Positions 1-8,352 of a stretch of DNA of 64,000 nucleotides are shown piece by piece (positions within the stretch are counted from its first letter, which is position 1; every line of letters begins with the position of its first letter). The translations under genes and the position numbers were made by a program. The stretch lies in NCBI RefSeq assembly GCF_011174775.1, contig NZ_JAANHS010000006.1, positions 62,001 through 126,000 of the forward strand, written 5' to 3'. Origin of the DNA: Rhodobacter calidifons (GTDB lineage Bacteria > Pseudomonadota > Alphaproteobacteria > Rhodobacterales > Rhodobacteraceae). The notes below the pieces were generated by a model. It had not been told where the DNA came from and searched no databases. It saw only the letters and a program-made list of their open reading frames with translations.

Positions 1-487
1 TGCCGATCTTGAAGAGGACATTCCGGTCGGCGCCGATGCGGGCAGAAATGTCGGGGACGCGGGCCCAGAAGGCCGGGGCGTGCCGGGGTTTGACGGTGGC
101 GCGGGTCAGGGCGGCGATGGGGCCGTTATGGGCCTGCGGGTCCGTGGTGTCGGTCAGCGGGTTGACCCCGGCCCAGGCGCCGCGGGCGGAGAAGGGGCTG
201 AGGAACACGGTCCAGCTTTCCGCCGCACGGGTGCGCCAGCGAGAGATGACGCGGTGGTTGGCGATGTGGTCGCGGGCCTTTTCGAGGTCGGGCCAGACGG
301 CGAAGATCGCCCAGACCGACCAGTTGGGCCGGGGCGTGAAGCCTTCGCCGGTGCCCGACCCGCAGAGTTTCACGAACCGCGCGCCGGACCAGAGCCTTCG
401 AGGCCGCGCAAGCGCCATCTGCCCGATCACCCAGATGCGGCTCATGGGGGACGAAAAGCGGAAGAGGCTGAGCGTGGCAACGGAAAT
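1..487 (-). CDS. crtA: Spheroidene monooxygenase CrtA (N-terminal part, runs off the window)
   Basis: The enzyme puts the keto group on spheroidene to give spheroidenone, the last step of the Rhodobacter carotenoid pathway. The reading frame is open to the window edge and shows CrtA-like blocks: LSLFRF, WVIGQMALARP, KLCGSGTGEGFTPRPNWSV and WTVFLSPF. The first ATG is at 445, but the conserved LSLFRF block lies upstream of it. The frame has no ATG, GTG or TTG there; a GGAGG (496-500) sits 8 bases before an ATT at 487, which I take as the probable start. It is divergent from crtI, with two PpsR-type boxes between them. The C-terminal part lies outside the window. Family call is firm from gene order and motifs; the start is inferred. 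Confidence 0.85.
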   Translation of the reverse strand, partial: MSVATLSLFRFSSPMSRIWVIGQMALARPRRLWSGARFVKLCGSGTGEGFTPRPNWSVWAIFAVWPDLEKARDHIANHRVISRWRTRAAESWTVFLSPFSARGAWAGVNPLTDTTDPQAHNGPIAALTRATVKPRHAPAFWARVPDISARIGADRNVLFKIG

Positions 488-508
488 GAGTCGATCCTCC
501 GGCCCATG

Positions 509-526
509 TGTAAGGATAAGATTACA
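509..526. promoter_or_regulatory. PpsR/CrtJ-type box 1 between crtA and crtI
   Basis: TGT-N12-ACA (TGTAAGGATAAGATTACA), the consensus of the aerobic photosynthesis repressor PpsR/CrtJ, just upstream of the crtA ribosome binding site. It can serve either divergent gene. Confidence 0.75.
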
Positions 527-583
527 CTTAATGCGGCCGCAGGGAAGCTAAATCGCCCTGTTTTGGCAGGCAAAAAGGCAAGT

Positions 584-601
584 TGTAAATCTGGGCGGAC
601 A
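584..601. promoter_or_regulatory. PpsR/CrtJ-type box 2 between crtA and crtI
   Basis: Second TGT-N12-ACA (TGTAAATCTGGGCGGACA), 16 bases before the crtI ATG and 75 bases from box 1. A distant pair like this would allow co-operative looping repression of both crt operons. Confidence 0.7.
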
Positions 602-616
602 GTATAGGCTGGGGGC

Positions 617-2197
617 ATGACACAGCACACTCGGTCCGGCCAGGTTGACAGGCTGCCCTCTGCACTGGATGGCCGCGGGCGGGCCGTCGTGATCGGCGCG
701 GGGCTTGGGGGCCTTGCCTCGGCGATGCGGCTGGGGGCCAAGGGCTGGCAGGTGACGGTGGTGGACCGGCTGGACCGGCCGGGGGGGCGGGGGTCCTCGA
801 TCACGCAAGGGGGCCACCGGTTCGATCTGGGGCCGACGATCGTGACGGTGCCGCAGACGCTGCGCGAGTTGTGGGCCGTGTGTGGGCGCGACTTCGACCG
901 GGACGTGCGGCTGGTGCCGATGGACCCGTATTACAGGATCCTCTGGCAGGATGGGTCGAGCTTCACGATGGGGCCGGGCGATGCGCGGATGGAGGCCGAG
1001 GTGGCGCGGCTGTCGCCGGGTGATCTGCCGGGGTTCCGGCGGTTCCTGAAGGACGCCGAGGCGCGCTACTGGTTCGGGTTCGAGGACCTGGGGCGCCGGT
1101 CGATGCACAGGCTGGTCGATCTGATCAAGGTGCTGCCGAAGTTCGCCTGGTATCGGGCGGATCGGTCGGTCCATGCCCATGCGGCGCGGCGGGTGAAGGA
1201 CGAACGGCTACGCTTTGCGCTGTCGTTCCATCCGTTGTTCATCGGGGGCGATCCGTTCCATGTGACCAGCATGTATGCGCTGGTCAGCCATCTGGAGCGG
1301 GCCTTTGGCGTTCACTATGCGATGGGCGGCGTGCAGGCGATTGCCGAGGCCATGGCGGCGGTGGTCCGGGATCAGGGCGGGTTCGTCGTGCAGGGGGTCG
1401 AGGCGGACGAGGTGCTGGTCGCTGGCGGCCGGGCGTCGGGCGTGAAGCTGGCGGATGGGCGGGTGCTGGCGGCGGATGTCGTGGTGTCGAACGCCGATCC
1501 GGGGACGACCTATACGCGGCTGTTGCGCAAGCAGCCGGTGAAGCGCTGGACTGCTCCGCGCCTGATGCGGTCGCGCTGGTCGATGAGCCTCTTCGTCTGG
1601 TATTTCGGGACCAGGGGGACGAGGGAGATGTGGCCCGAGGTCGGGCATCATTCCATCGTCGTGGGCCCGCGCTATCGCGCGCATATCCGCGACATCTTCC
1701 AGACCGGGAAACTGTCCGAGGACATGAGCCTGTATGTCCACCGCCCCTCGGTCACCGATCCGTCCGTTGCGCCGGAAGGGGACGACACCTTCTACGTCCT
1801 GTCGCCGGTGCCGCATCTGGGGCATGACAACGGGGTGGACTGGGCGCAGGAGGCCGAGCCCTACAGGCAGAAGATGCTGAAAGTGCTGGAGGAACGGCTG
1901 TTGCCGGGCCTCACGGGCCGGGTGACGGAAAGCCTGGTCTTCACGCCCGAAACCTTCCGCGACCGCTATCTGTCGCCGCATGGGGCGGGCTTCTCGCTGG
2001 AGCCGCGCATCCTGCAATCGGCCTGGTTCCGGCCGCATAATGTGTCCGAAGAACTGCCGGGCCTGTATCTGGCGGGCGCGGGGACGCATCCGGGCGCGGG
2101 CGTGCCGGGGGTGATCGGGACGGCGGAGGTGCTGGCCTCGCTGGTGCCGGATGCTCCGGTTGCGGCGCGGGCGTCCGTGCGGATGGCGGCGGAATGA
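617..2197 (+). CDS. crtI: Phytoene desaturase CrtI
   Basis: FAD-dependent desaturase that turns phytoene into neurosporene (three desaturations in Rhodobacter). The 526 residues match the usual length of about 520. The dinucleotide-binding motif VVIGAGLGGLASAMRLGAKG is at about residues 25-44, followed by VVDRLDRPGGRGS, and the C-terminal carotenoid desaturase signature GLYLAGAGTHPGAGVPG lies near residue 490. The ATG at 617 lies just after PpsR-type box 2. The last four bases (ATGA) overlap the crtB start, so crtI and crtB are translationally coupled. Confidence 0.96.
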   Translation: MTQHTRSGQVDRLPSALDGRGRAVVIGAGLGGLASAMRLGAKGWQVTVVDRLDRPGGRGSSITQGGHRFDLGPTIVTVPQTLRELWAVCGRDFDRDVRLVPMDPYYRILWQDGSSFTMGPGDARMEAEVARLSPGDLPGFRRFLKDAEARYWFGFEDLGRRSMHRLVDLIKVLPKFAWYRADRSVHAHAARRVKDERLRFALSFHPLFIGGDPFHVTSMYALVSHLERAFGVHYAMGGVQAIAEAMAAVVRDQGGFVVQGVEADEVLVAGGRASGVKLADGRVLAADVVVSNADPGTTYTRLLRKQPVKRWTAPRLMRSRWSMSLFVWYFGTRGTREMWPEVGHHSIVVGPRYRAHIRDIFQTGKLSEDMSLYVHRPSVTDPSVAPEGDDTFYVLSPVPHLGHDNGVDWAQEAEPYRQKMLKVLEERLLPGLTGRVTESLVFTPETFRDRYLSPHGAGFSLEPRILQSAWFRPHNVSEELPGLYLAGAGTHPGAGVPGVIGTAEVLASLVPDAPVAARASVRMAAE

Positions 2198-3204
2198 TCG
2201 CGGCGGAGGACATGGCGGCCTGCCGGGCGATGATCCGCACCGGGAGCCTGTCGTTTCATGCGGCCAGTCGCCTGTTGCCCGCAAGGGTACGAGACCCGGC
2301 GCTGGCCTTGTATGCCTTCTGCCGGGTGGCGGATGACGATGTGGACGAGGTGCAGGACAAGGTGCATGCCGTCCTGCGGCTGCGCGAGCGGCTGGACCTG
2401 ATCTATGCCGGACGACCGGAGCCGCGGCCTTCGGACCGGGCTTTCGCAACGGTAGTGCGGGATTTCGACATGCCGCGCGCCTTGCCCGATGCGCTGCTGG
2501 AGGGGCTCGCCTGGGATGCGATGGGGCGGCGCTATGCCAGCCTGGCCGACCTGCACGCCTACAGCGCGCGGGTCGCGTCGAGTGTCGGCGTGATGATGTG
2601 CGTGCTGATGCGGGTGCGCGATCCCGATGCGCTGGCGCGGGCGGCGGACCTGGGGCTGGCGATGCAGCTGACCAACATCGCCCGCGACGTGGGCGAGGAT
2701 GCGCGGGCGGGGCGGTTGTTCCTGCCCCTGGACTGGCTTGAGGAGGCGGGGATCGACGCCGATGCGTTCCTTGCGGACCCCCGGCCATCGGCGGCGCTGG
2801 CCGGGGTGGTGCGGCGGCTTCTGGCGGTGGCCGATGATCTTTACCGGCGGGCAGAGGCGGGCGTGTCATCGCTGCCGTCCGACTGCCGGCTGGGGATCGC
2901 GGCGGCGCGGCATATCTATGCAGCCATCGGGTCGCAAGTGGCGCGGGCGGGGTTCGACAGCGTGACCCGGCGCGCGCGGACCTCGCGCGGGCAGAAGCTG
3001 GCGCTGATGGGACGGGCGGCGGGGTCGGCGGTCCTGTCCCATCTCATGCCGCAGCCCGCGCAGCTGCATGCCCGGCCGGTGCCCGAGGTGGCCTTTCTGG
3101 TCGAGGCGGCGGGCCAGCGGTCGGCGCGGCCGCAGCGGTCCGAGACCCTGCTGCAAATTCTGGCACAGCTCGAGGCGCGCGACCGGCGCGGGGCGGCGGG
3201 CTGA
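2194..3204 (+). CDS. crtB: Phytoene synthase CrtB
   Basis: Condenses two geranylgeranyl diphosphates into phytoene, the committed carotenoid step, at the inner face of the membrane. The first Asp-rich motif DDDVDE is at about residues 47-52; the second is in LTNIARDVGEDARAGRLFLP. Length 336 residues is normal for the family. It starts on the ATGA that ends crtI. It is followed by tspO after 55 bases, the order seen in Rhodobacter. Confidence 0.96.
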   Translation: MIAAEDMAACRAMIRTGSLSFHAASRLLPARVRDPALALYAFCRVADDDVDEVQDKVHAVLRLRERLDLIYAGRPEPRPSDRAFATVVRDFDMPRALPDALLEGLAWDAMGRRYASLADLHAYSARVASSVGVMMCVLMRVRDPDALARAADLGLAMQLTNIARDVGEDARAGRLFLPLDWLEEAGIDADAFLADPRPSAALAGVVRRLLAVADDLYRRAEAGVSSLPSDCRLGIAAARHIYAAIGSQVARAGFDSVTRRARTSRGQKLALMGRAAGSAVLSHLMPQPAQLHARPVPEVAFLVEAAGQRSARPQRSETLLQILAQLEARDRRGAAG

Positions 3205-3259
3205 GGGAACCACCCGGACGGCGCTGGCGTTCGGCCTGCGTTACCGCTAGGGTGATGCG

Positions 3260-3748
3260 ATGGATATCTGGGTGTTCCTTGTCTTTCTTCTGGCCTGCGG
3301 GCCTGCCGCCGCGACCGGCGCGATGTTTTCGCCGGGCGCATGGTATGAGGCGTTGAAAAAGCCCGTCTGGACCCCTCCGAACTGGCTGTTCCCGGTGGCC
3401 TGGACCACGCTTTATCTGTGCATGTCGCTGGCGGCAGAGCGGGTGGCGCGGCAGGCGGGGGCGACCCCGGCCGTCGGCATGGCGCTCGCGCTTTATACCT
3501 TGCAGATGGGGCTCAACTGCCTGTGGACGCCGGTCTTTTTCGGGCTGCGGCGGATGCGGGCGGGGATGCTGGTGCTGGCGCTGTTGTGGCTTGCGGTGGC
3601 CGCGACGCTGGTCGCGTTCTGGCGGTTGGACTGGATCGCGGGGCTTCTGTTCGTGCCTTACCTCACCTGGGTCACGGTGGCGGGGGCGCTGAACTGGTCG
3701 GTGGTGTCGTTGAACCCGGATCAGGCGAAGGGGCCAGTGACCGTTTAA
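3260..3748 (+). CDS. tspO: TspO/MBR family tryptophan-rich sensory protein
   Basis: Five-helix membrane protein of the TspO/peripheral benzodiazepine receptor family; in Rhodobacter sphaeroides the homologue tunes photosynthesis gene expression and porphyrin efflux in response to oxygen. Seen here: 162 residues, hydrophobic segments throughout, the conserved KPVWTPPNWLFPVAWTTLY block (residues 34-52) and LNCLWTPVFFGLRR. Its stop overlaps the crtC stop tail to tail by three bases. The position between crtB and crtC is the conserved Rhodobacter location. Confidence 0.95.
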   Translation: MDIWVFLVFLLACGPAAATGAMFSPGAWYEALKKPVWTPPNWLFPVAWTTLYLCMSLAAERVARQAGATPAVGMALALYTLQMGLNCLWTPVFFGLRRMRAGMLVLALLWLAVAATLVAFWRLDWIAGLLFVPYLTWVTVAGALNWSVVSLNPDQAKGPVTV

Positions 3749-4578
3749 GGCCAGAGTGCCCGGCGCGGGACCCTCACCGCGAGCATCGGTTTCAGAAGCG
3801 GCTGGCGGAAGCGGACAAGATCCAGCGCCTCGTGCATCCCGAGGGTGCGTTCGCCGTCGATGGTCGTTTCCACCAGCGCGCGGGAGTAGAACGGGGCCTC
3901 CAGCAGCGACAGGTGCGGGCGGGGTTTCGTGCCCCGATCGGCGCGGGTTTCGCGGCGGACGGCCCAGGGGTTGCGCTGGAAGCGCGTGCGCGGGGGGGCG
4001 GTGGTTTCGCGCACCTCTCCGTCGGGGGTGATTTCCACTGCAAGGTCGAAGTGGCGGCCGTCGCGCAAGGTCGCGTCGTAGAAGCACATCGCGCGGTCCC
4101 GCAGCGGGTAGCGGCCCCAGGTCCAGAAAGCGAAGTCGGCTTCCAGCGCGCGGGTGCCGAAATTGGCGTCGAAATAGCCGTGGCCGCGCCAGCGGTGGCC
4201 CTGGGTGAGGCTGACCTCGATGTCGGCGATCGGAGCGAAGGGGCGCCAGAGATGGGCGGCGTCGGGGGTCAGGAGGACCTCGGTCCGCGTGACGGCACGG
4301 GGGGTCAGCACGACACGGCCCCGGACGGGCGTGACCATGGGCGGGGCGCCCCATTCGTTGACCTCGATGACCAGTTCCTTGCCGGTCCAGGTGACGGAGG
4401 AGGGGCCGATCTGAAGCCGGTCCGGGGATTGGCGCAAGGCAGAGCGGCCCCGGTCGGTCATGGTGAAGCGGCCGTTGAGGCCGGAGGTGACGACGTTGAG
4501 GCAGCAGTGGTTTTGCGGCTCGCGCCTGCCCGACCATTTGTACCAGGGCGAGAAGACCGAGCCGATGAAGGCGATCAG
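3745..4578 (-). CDS. crtC: Hydroxyneurosporene synthase (carotenoid 1,2-hydratase) CrtC
   Basis: Adds water to the 1,2 double bond of neurosporene. Family blocks seen: IAFIGSVFSPWYKWSGRR, GHGYFDANFGTRALE, TWGRYPLRD and the C-terminal KPMLAVRVPRRALWP. The usual crtD-crtC junction is an ATGA overlap giving Met-Ile-Ala-Phe. Here the same place reads CTGA (4575-4578), so the start appears to be CTG. The frame stays open upstream to an ATG at 4953 deep inside crtD, with no ATG, GTG or TTG in between; the first ATG downstream is at 4461 and would remove the conserved block. A YAWWYVDG block just upstream of the CTG also looks CrtC-like, so a longer product remains possible. About 277 residues with the CTG start, normal for the family. 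Confidence 0.88.
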   Translation of the reverse strand: MIAFIGSVFSPWYKWSGRREPQNHCCLNVVTSGLNGRFTMTDRGRSALRQSPDRLQIGPSSVTWTGKELVIEVNEWGAPPMVTPVRGRVVLTPRAVTRTEVLLTPDAAHLWRPFAPIADIEVSLTQGHRWRGHGYFDANFGTRALEADFAFWTWGRYPLRDRAMCFYDATLRDGRHFDLAVEITPDGEVRETTAPPRTRFQRNPWAVRRETRADRGTKPRPHLSLLEAPFYSRALVETTIDGERTLGMHEALDLVRFRQPLLKPMLAVRVPRRALWP

Positions 4579-6140
4579 CGAGACGGCCTTGGTCCCGTCG
4601 TCAGAGATGCCGTCGACATACCACCAGGCATAGCCGTCCGGGCCGACGTCGAGGCTGAAGTCAGGTCCTGAAGCGCCTGTAAGGCGGCCTGCCTGCCGGA
4701 GAGCAGCGCCATCGGCACCCCCGCCCCCGGATGCACGCCGCCCCCCGCGAGGTAGAGCCCCGGCAGGCCGGTCCGCGCCACCGGACGCCGGAAGGCCGCC
4801 AGCGTCCCCTCGGGCGAGGCCCCGTAAATCGCGCCCAGGGAGGCCGGGAACCGCGCCGCGAGGTCCTTCGGTCGGGTCAGCGCCTCGGATCCCGGTGGGG
4901 GCGAGAAGGTCAGGCCCATCAAGCCCAAGGCTGGGAAGGTGCGGTCGTGGCATGATTGGTCCTCGTCCTTGTGGTCGGGCTGGCCTGCCGGGGCGTTCAG
5001 GATGATCTGGAAGCGTTCGGTGGCGGGTGTCGGCCCCAGCTCGCGGTCCTGGGCGTTGAGGTAGAGGGTGGGGCTGTCGGGCATCCTCCCCGCGCCGATG
5101 GGGCCGAATTCGGCGCTTGGGTCGGCGGTGAAGAAGAGGTTGTGGTGGATCAGGTCCTGCGCGCGGGGGCCTTGCGGGATGGCGGCGAAGGACCAGACCC
5201 AGGCGGAAAGGCTGGGTTTGCCGGGGGGGGTGAGGGCGGATTGGGCGGCCTCTCCAAGATGGCCGTCGGCAAGCGCACGCGGGTCGCCGTTGAAGACGAC
5301 GATGTCGGCGGGGTGGTGGCCCTGGTCGGTTTCCACATGGGCGACGCGGCCGGACTGGCGGGTGATGCGGCGGGCTTGGGTGGCGTAGTGGAAGCGGACG
5401 CCCAGGCGTTCGGCTGCGCGGGCAAGGGCAGCGGCGAGGGCCTGGATGCCGTCGGTCACGGCCCAGACGCCCTGCGCCTCGGCCTGCCAGACCAGCGACA
5501 GGACGGCGGGCGTGTGGGCGGGGCGGCCACCGACGTAGGTCGCGTAGCGGCCGAAAAGCTGGCGCAGGCGCGGGTCGCGGAAGAACTGCGTCAGCCAGCG
5601 GTCCAGCGTCATGCCGGGAAGGAGGGCGGGCCAGAGTCCGGGTTTGGTCAGGGTGGTGCGGGCGATGGCGGCAAGGTCGGGTCTGGCGGCCCGCATGACG
5701 GGCTGTTCGAAGGCGTCGTAGAGGGCGCGGGCGGCGGTGTCGAAGCGGGCGAAGCCTTGCGCCTCACGGTCGCCGGCGAAGGCGCGGATCGCCTCGACGT
5801 TGGCCTCGCGGTCGGGGAAAAGGTCGAGGGGGCCGGAGCCCGGCCACCAGTGGCGGGCGAGGCGGGGGAGGCGGGTGATCCCGACCTCGGCCTCGGTGGT
5901 GGTGCCGCAGAGCGCGAAAAGCGCATCGACCTCGGACCGCAGGGTCAGGACGGTGGGACCCATCGCCGCCGGTCCGGCCGGGGTTTCGCGGGCGCGGGCC
6001 TTGCCGCCGGGGGTCTTGGCGGCCTCGACCACGGTCACGCGGCAGCCCGCGGCGGCAAGGCGGATCGCGGCGGCCAGCCCCCCCATTCCGGCGCCGATCA
6101 CCACCGCGCGGGGCTGGCCTTTCACATCGGCGGAGGGCAT
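4575..6140 (-). CDS. crtD: Methoxyneurosporene (hydroxyneurosporene) desaturase CrtD
   Basis: FAD-dependent 3,4-desaturase acting after CrtC and CrtF in the spheroidene pathway. N-terminal nucleotide-binding motif VVIGAGMGGLAAAIRLAAAG is at about residues 12-31, with VVEAAKTPGGKAR after it; the C-terminal GLYLAGGGVHPGAGVPMAL matches the CrtI/CrtD signature. 521 residues is slightly longer than usual (about 495), because of the Ser/Thr-rich tail. Its stop overlaps the crtC start region. It is divergent from crtE, with two PpsR-type boxes between them. Confidence 0.95.
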   Translation of the reverse strand: MPSADVKGQPRAVVIGAGMGGLAAAIRLAAAGCRVTVVEAAKTPGGKARARETPAGPAAMGPTVLTLRSEVDALFALCGTTTEAEVGITRLPRLARHWWPGSGPLDLFPDREANVEAIRAFAGDREAQGFARFDTAARALYDAFEQPVMRAARPDLAAIARTTLTKPGLWPALLPGMTLDRWLTQFFRDPRLRQLFGRYATYVGGRPAHTPAVLSLVWQAEAQGVWAVTDGIQALAAALARAAERLGVRFHYATQARRITRQSGRVAHVETDQGHHPADIVVFNGDPRALADGHLGEAAQSALTPPGKPSLSAWVWSFAAIPQGPRAQDLIHHNLFFTADPSAEFGPIGAGRMPDSPTLYLNAQDRELGPTPATERFQIILNAPAGQPDHKDEDQSCHDRTFPALGLMGLTFSPPPGSEALTRPKDLAARFPASLGAIYGASPEGTLAAFRRPVARTGLPGLYLAGGGVHPGAGVPMALLSGRQAALQALQDLTSASTSARTAMPGGMSTASLTTGPRPSR

Positions 6141-6153
6141 TCGGATCGCCTCT

Positions 6154-6171
6154 TGTCAGCTTTGAAAGACA
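6154..6171. promoter_or_regulatory. PpsR/CrtJ-type box 1 between crtD and crtE
   Basis: TGT-N12-ACA (TGTCAGCTTTGAAAGACA), six bases from the next box. The tandem arrangement is the usual high-affinity form. Confidence 0.78.
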
Positions 6172-6177
6172 GACTGG

Positions 6178-6195
6178 TGTAAATTCAAGTTTACA
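6178..6195. promoter_or_regulatory. PpsR/CrtJ-type box 2 between crtD and crtE
   Basis: TGTAAATTCAAGTTTACA, a near-perfect palindrome of the TGT-N12-ACA class. With box 1 it covers the divergent promoter region of crtDC and crtEF. Confidence 0.82.
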
Positions 6196-6250
6196 CATGC
6201 CGGCCGCAATGCCAAACTGAATCGACAGGCCCAGAGAGGAGTCCTCCGCC

Positions 6251-7114
6251 GTGCCATTCGCCGAGCGTATCGAGAAGGCCCTTCACGACAGCCTTGCGCC
6301 CCTGAACCGGAAGGACGCGCCGCCGAAGCTGGCGGCGGCGATCCCCTATGCGGTTTTCCCGGGGGGCGCGCGGATCCGGCCGACGATCCTTCTGGCGGTG
6401 GCCACGGCCTGCGGCGACGACCGGCCGGAGCTTTCCACCGCGGCGGCGGTGGCGCTGGAGCTGATCCATTGCGCCAGTCTTGTGCATGACGACCTGCCCG
6501 CCTTCGACGACGCCGACCTGCGGCGGGGCAAGCCCACGGTCCATCGCGCGTTCAGCGAGCCCCTGGCGGTGCTGGCCGGGGACAGCCTGATCGTCCTTGC
6601 CTTCGAGGTGCTTGCGAAGGCGGGGCACCATGCCCCCGACCGCGCGCTTGCGCTGACCGGGGCGCTGGCGCGGCACACCGGCGCGCCCTTCGGGATCTGC
6701 GCGGGCCAGGCCTGGGAGAGCGAGCCGAAGGTGGACCTTCTGGCCTACCATCGGGCCAAGACGGCGGCCCTGTTCGTCGCGGCGACCCAGATGGGGGCGC
6801 TGGCGGCAGGGCAGGAGGCCGAGCCCTGGACGGAACTGGGCGACCGGATCGGGGCGGCCTTCCAGGTGGCGGATGACCTGAAGGATGCGCTGCTGACCAG
6901 CGATCAGATCGGCAAACCTGCCGGGCAGGATGCGGCGCATCTGCGGCCGAATGCCGTGCAGGCGATGGGGGTCGAGGGGGCGGTCGCGCATATGAAGGAT
7001 ATCCTGGCGGGGGCGATCGCGTCGATTCCGTCCTGCCCTGGCGAGGCGATGCTGGCGGGTCTGGTCACGGCCTATGCCCGCAAGATGACCGTCCTGCCCG
7101 AGGCCGCCAGATGA
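6251..7114 (+). CDS. crtE: Geranylgeranyl diphosphate synthase CrtE
   Basis: Prenyltransferase that makes the C20 diphosphate used by CrtB and for the phytyl tail of bacteriochlorophyll. First Asp-rich motif DDLPAFDD at residues 80-87, second DDLKD at about 208-212, both intact. 287 residues, normal. The start is GTG at 6251, preceded by AGAGGAG; no nearer ATG keeps the N-terminal helix. It ends in an ATGA overlap with crtF. Confidence 0.95.
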   Translation: MPFAERIEKALHDSLAPLNRKDAPPKLAAAIPYAVFPGGARIRPTILLAVATACGDDRPELSTAAAVALELIHCASLVHDDLPAFDDADLRRGKPTVHRAFSEPLAVLAGDSLIVLAFEVLAKAGHHAPDRALALTGALARHTGAPFGICAGQAWESEPKVDLLAYHRAKTAALFVAATQMGALAAGQEAEPWTELGDRIGAAFQVADDLKDALLTSDQIGKPAGQDAAHLRPNAVQAMGVEGAVAHMKDILAGAIASIPSCPGEAMLAGLVTAYARKMTVLPEAAR

Positions 7115-8223
7115 ACGCCGAGCCGCGCCCGCCGCCCGCGCGGCCCGAGGCGCTGGGGTTTCTGACCCGCCTGGCGCTGTCGCCCCGGTTCCACCGGCTG
7201 GCTGCCCGCATCCCCGGTCTGCGCTGGAAGGCCAGGGCAGAGGGGGCGGCTCTGTTTCAGGTCATCTCGGGTTTCGTCCAATCGCAGGCGCTGGTGGCGC
7301 TGGTCGAGGGGCGGGTGCTTCATGTCCTCGCCTCGGGCGCCAAGACGACCGAGGATCTGTCGCGGCATTGCGCCATTCCGCCAGCGCCGCTGGAGGTGCT
7401 TTTGCGCGCGGGGGCGGCGTTGAGGCTGTTGTCCGGCGATCGCAGGGGCCGCTGGCATCTGGCCCCGCGCGGGGCGGCCTTCCTGACCGTGCCCGGGCTG
7501 GAGCCGATGGTCAGGCATCACCATGTGCTTTATCGCGATCTGTCTGATCCGCTGGCGTTTTTCCGGGGTCAGACCGAGACGGAGCTTGCCGGGTTCTGGC
7601 CCTATGTCTTCGGGGCCCTGGCGCAAGAGGACGCAGGGCTGGCGGCGCGCTACAGTCGGCTGATGGCGGAAAGCCAGGTGCTGGTGGCCGAGGACACGCT
7701 GCGGCTGGTGGACCTGTCGAAGCGGAGCCATCTGCTGGATGTGGGCGGGGGCACGGGGGCGTTCCTCGCCGAGGTGGGCCGCGTGCACCCCGGGCTGAAG
7801 CTGTCGCTGTTCGACATGCCCGCCGTGCTGGCCGGGGTGCCCGCGGCGCTGCGGGACCGGATTTCCCTGCATCCCGGCAGCTTCCGCAGCGACCCGCTGC
7901 CGGTGGGTGCGGACGCGATCAGCCTGATCCGGGTGCTTTACGACCACGACGATGCGACGGTGGCCGCCCTCCTGGCCAAAGTCCACGCCGCCCTGCCGCC
8001 GGGCGGAATGATCCTGGTGTCAGAGCCGATGTCGGGCGGCGACAGGCCGGACCCTGCGACGGACGTCTATTTCGCCATCTACACGCTGGCGATGCGGACC
8101 GGCCGGACCCGGTCTGCGGCCGAGATCGCGGGACGGTTGCGTGCAACAGGTTTCACCGATCTGCGCCAATGCCCGGGCGATCGGCCCTATGTGACCTCGG
8201 TCGTGACGGCCAACCGGCCTTGA
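7111..8223 (+). CDS. crtF: Hydroxyneurosporene O-methyltransferase CrtF
   Basis: S-adenosylmethionine-dependent enzyme that methylates the 1-hydroxy group of hydroxyneurosporene/demethylspheroidene. Plant-type O-methyltransferase architecture: an N-terminal dimerisation half, then the SAM motif LLDVGGGTGAFLAEVG at about residues 208-223, and ISLIRVLYDHDD further on. 370 residues. Coupled to crtE through ATGA; followed by the bchC promoter region. Confidence 0.94.
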   Translation: MNAEPRPPPARPEALGFLTRLALSPRFHRLAARIPGLRWKARAEGAALFQVISGFVQSQALVALVEGRVLHVLASGAKTTEDLSRHCAIPPAPLEVLLRAGAALRLLSGDRRGRWHLAPRGAAFLTVPGLEPMVRHHHVLYRDLSDPLAFFRGQTETELAGFWPYVFGALAQEDAGLAARYSRLMAESQVLVAEDTLRLVDLSKRSHLLDVGGGTGAFLAEVGRVHPGLKLSLFDMPAVLAGVPAALRDRISLHPGSFRSDPLPVGADAISLIRVLYDHDDATVAALLAKVHAALPPGGMILVSEPMSGGDRPDPATDVYFAIYTLAMRTGRTRSAAEIAGRLRATGFTDLRQCPGDRPYVTSVVTANRP

Positions 8224-8266
8224 TAACGCGACATATTCGCCCGTTTTTTGCGATATGCCGAAAAGT

Positions 8267-8284
8267 TGTCCAATTAATTTGACA
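8267..8284. promoter_or_regulatory. PpsR/CrtJ-type box 1 upstream of bchC
   Basis: TGTCCAATTAATTTGACA, a TGT-N12-ACA site. It overlaps a sigma70-like -35 TTGACA (8279-8284). Confidence 0.82.
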
Positions 8285-8306
8285 TCCCAAACTGTCAGTC
8301 TAGACT
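8279..8306 (+). promoter_or_regulatory. Likely sigma70 promoter of bchC
   Basis: TTGACA at 8279-8284, a 16-base spacer and TAGACT at 8301-8306. The two PpsR-type boxes cover the -35 and -10 elements respectively, matching the known arrangement at the Rhodobacter bchC promoter. Confidence 0.6.
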
Positions 8307-8310
8307 TACA
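8293..8310. promoter_or_regulatory. PpsR/CrtJ-type box 2 upstream of bchC
   Basis: TGTCAGTCTAGACTTACA, TGT-N12-ACA, eight bases after box 1. It overlaps the -10 region. Confidence 0.82.
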
Positions 8311-8352
8311 CATAGTGCGAAGCTCGCACCGATTCAGGAAGGCTGCAAGTTC

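Noticed and set aside
4579-4953. crtC starting at the ATG at 4953
   Set aside because: It would overlap crtD by about 380 bases, and the added residues are Gly/Ala/Pro-rich read-through of crtD.
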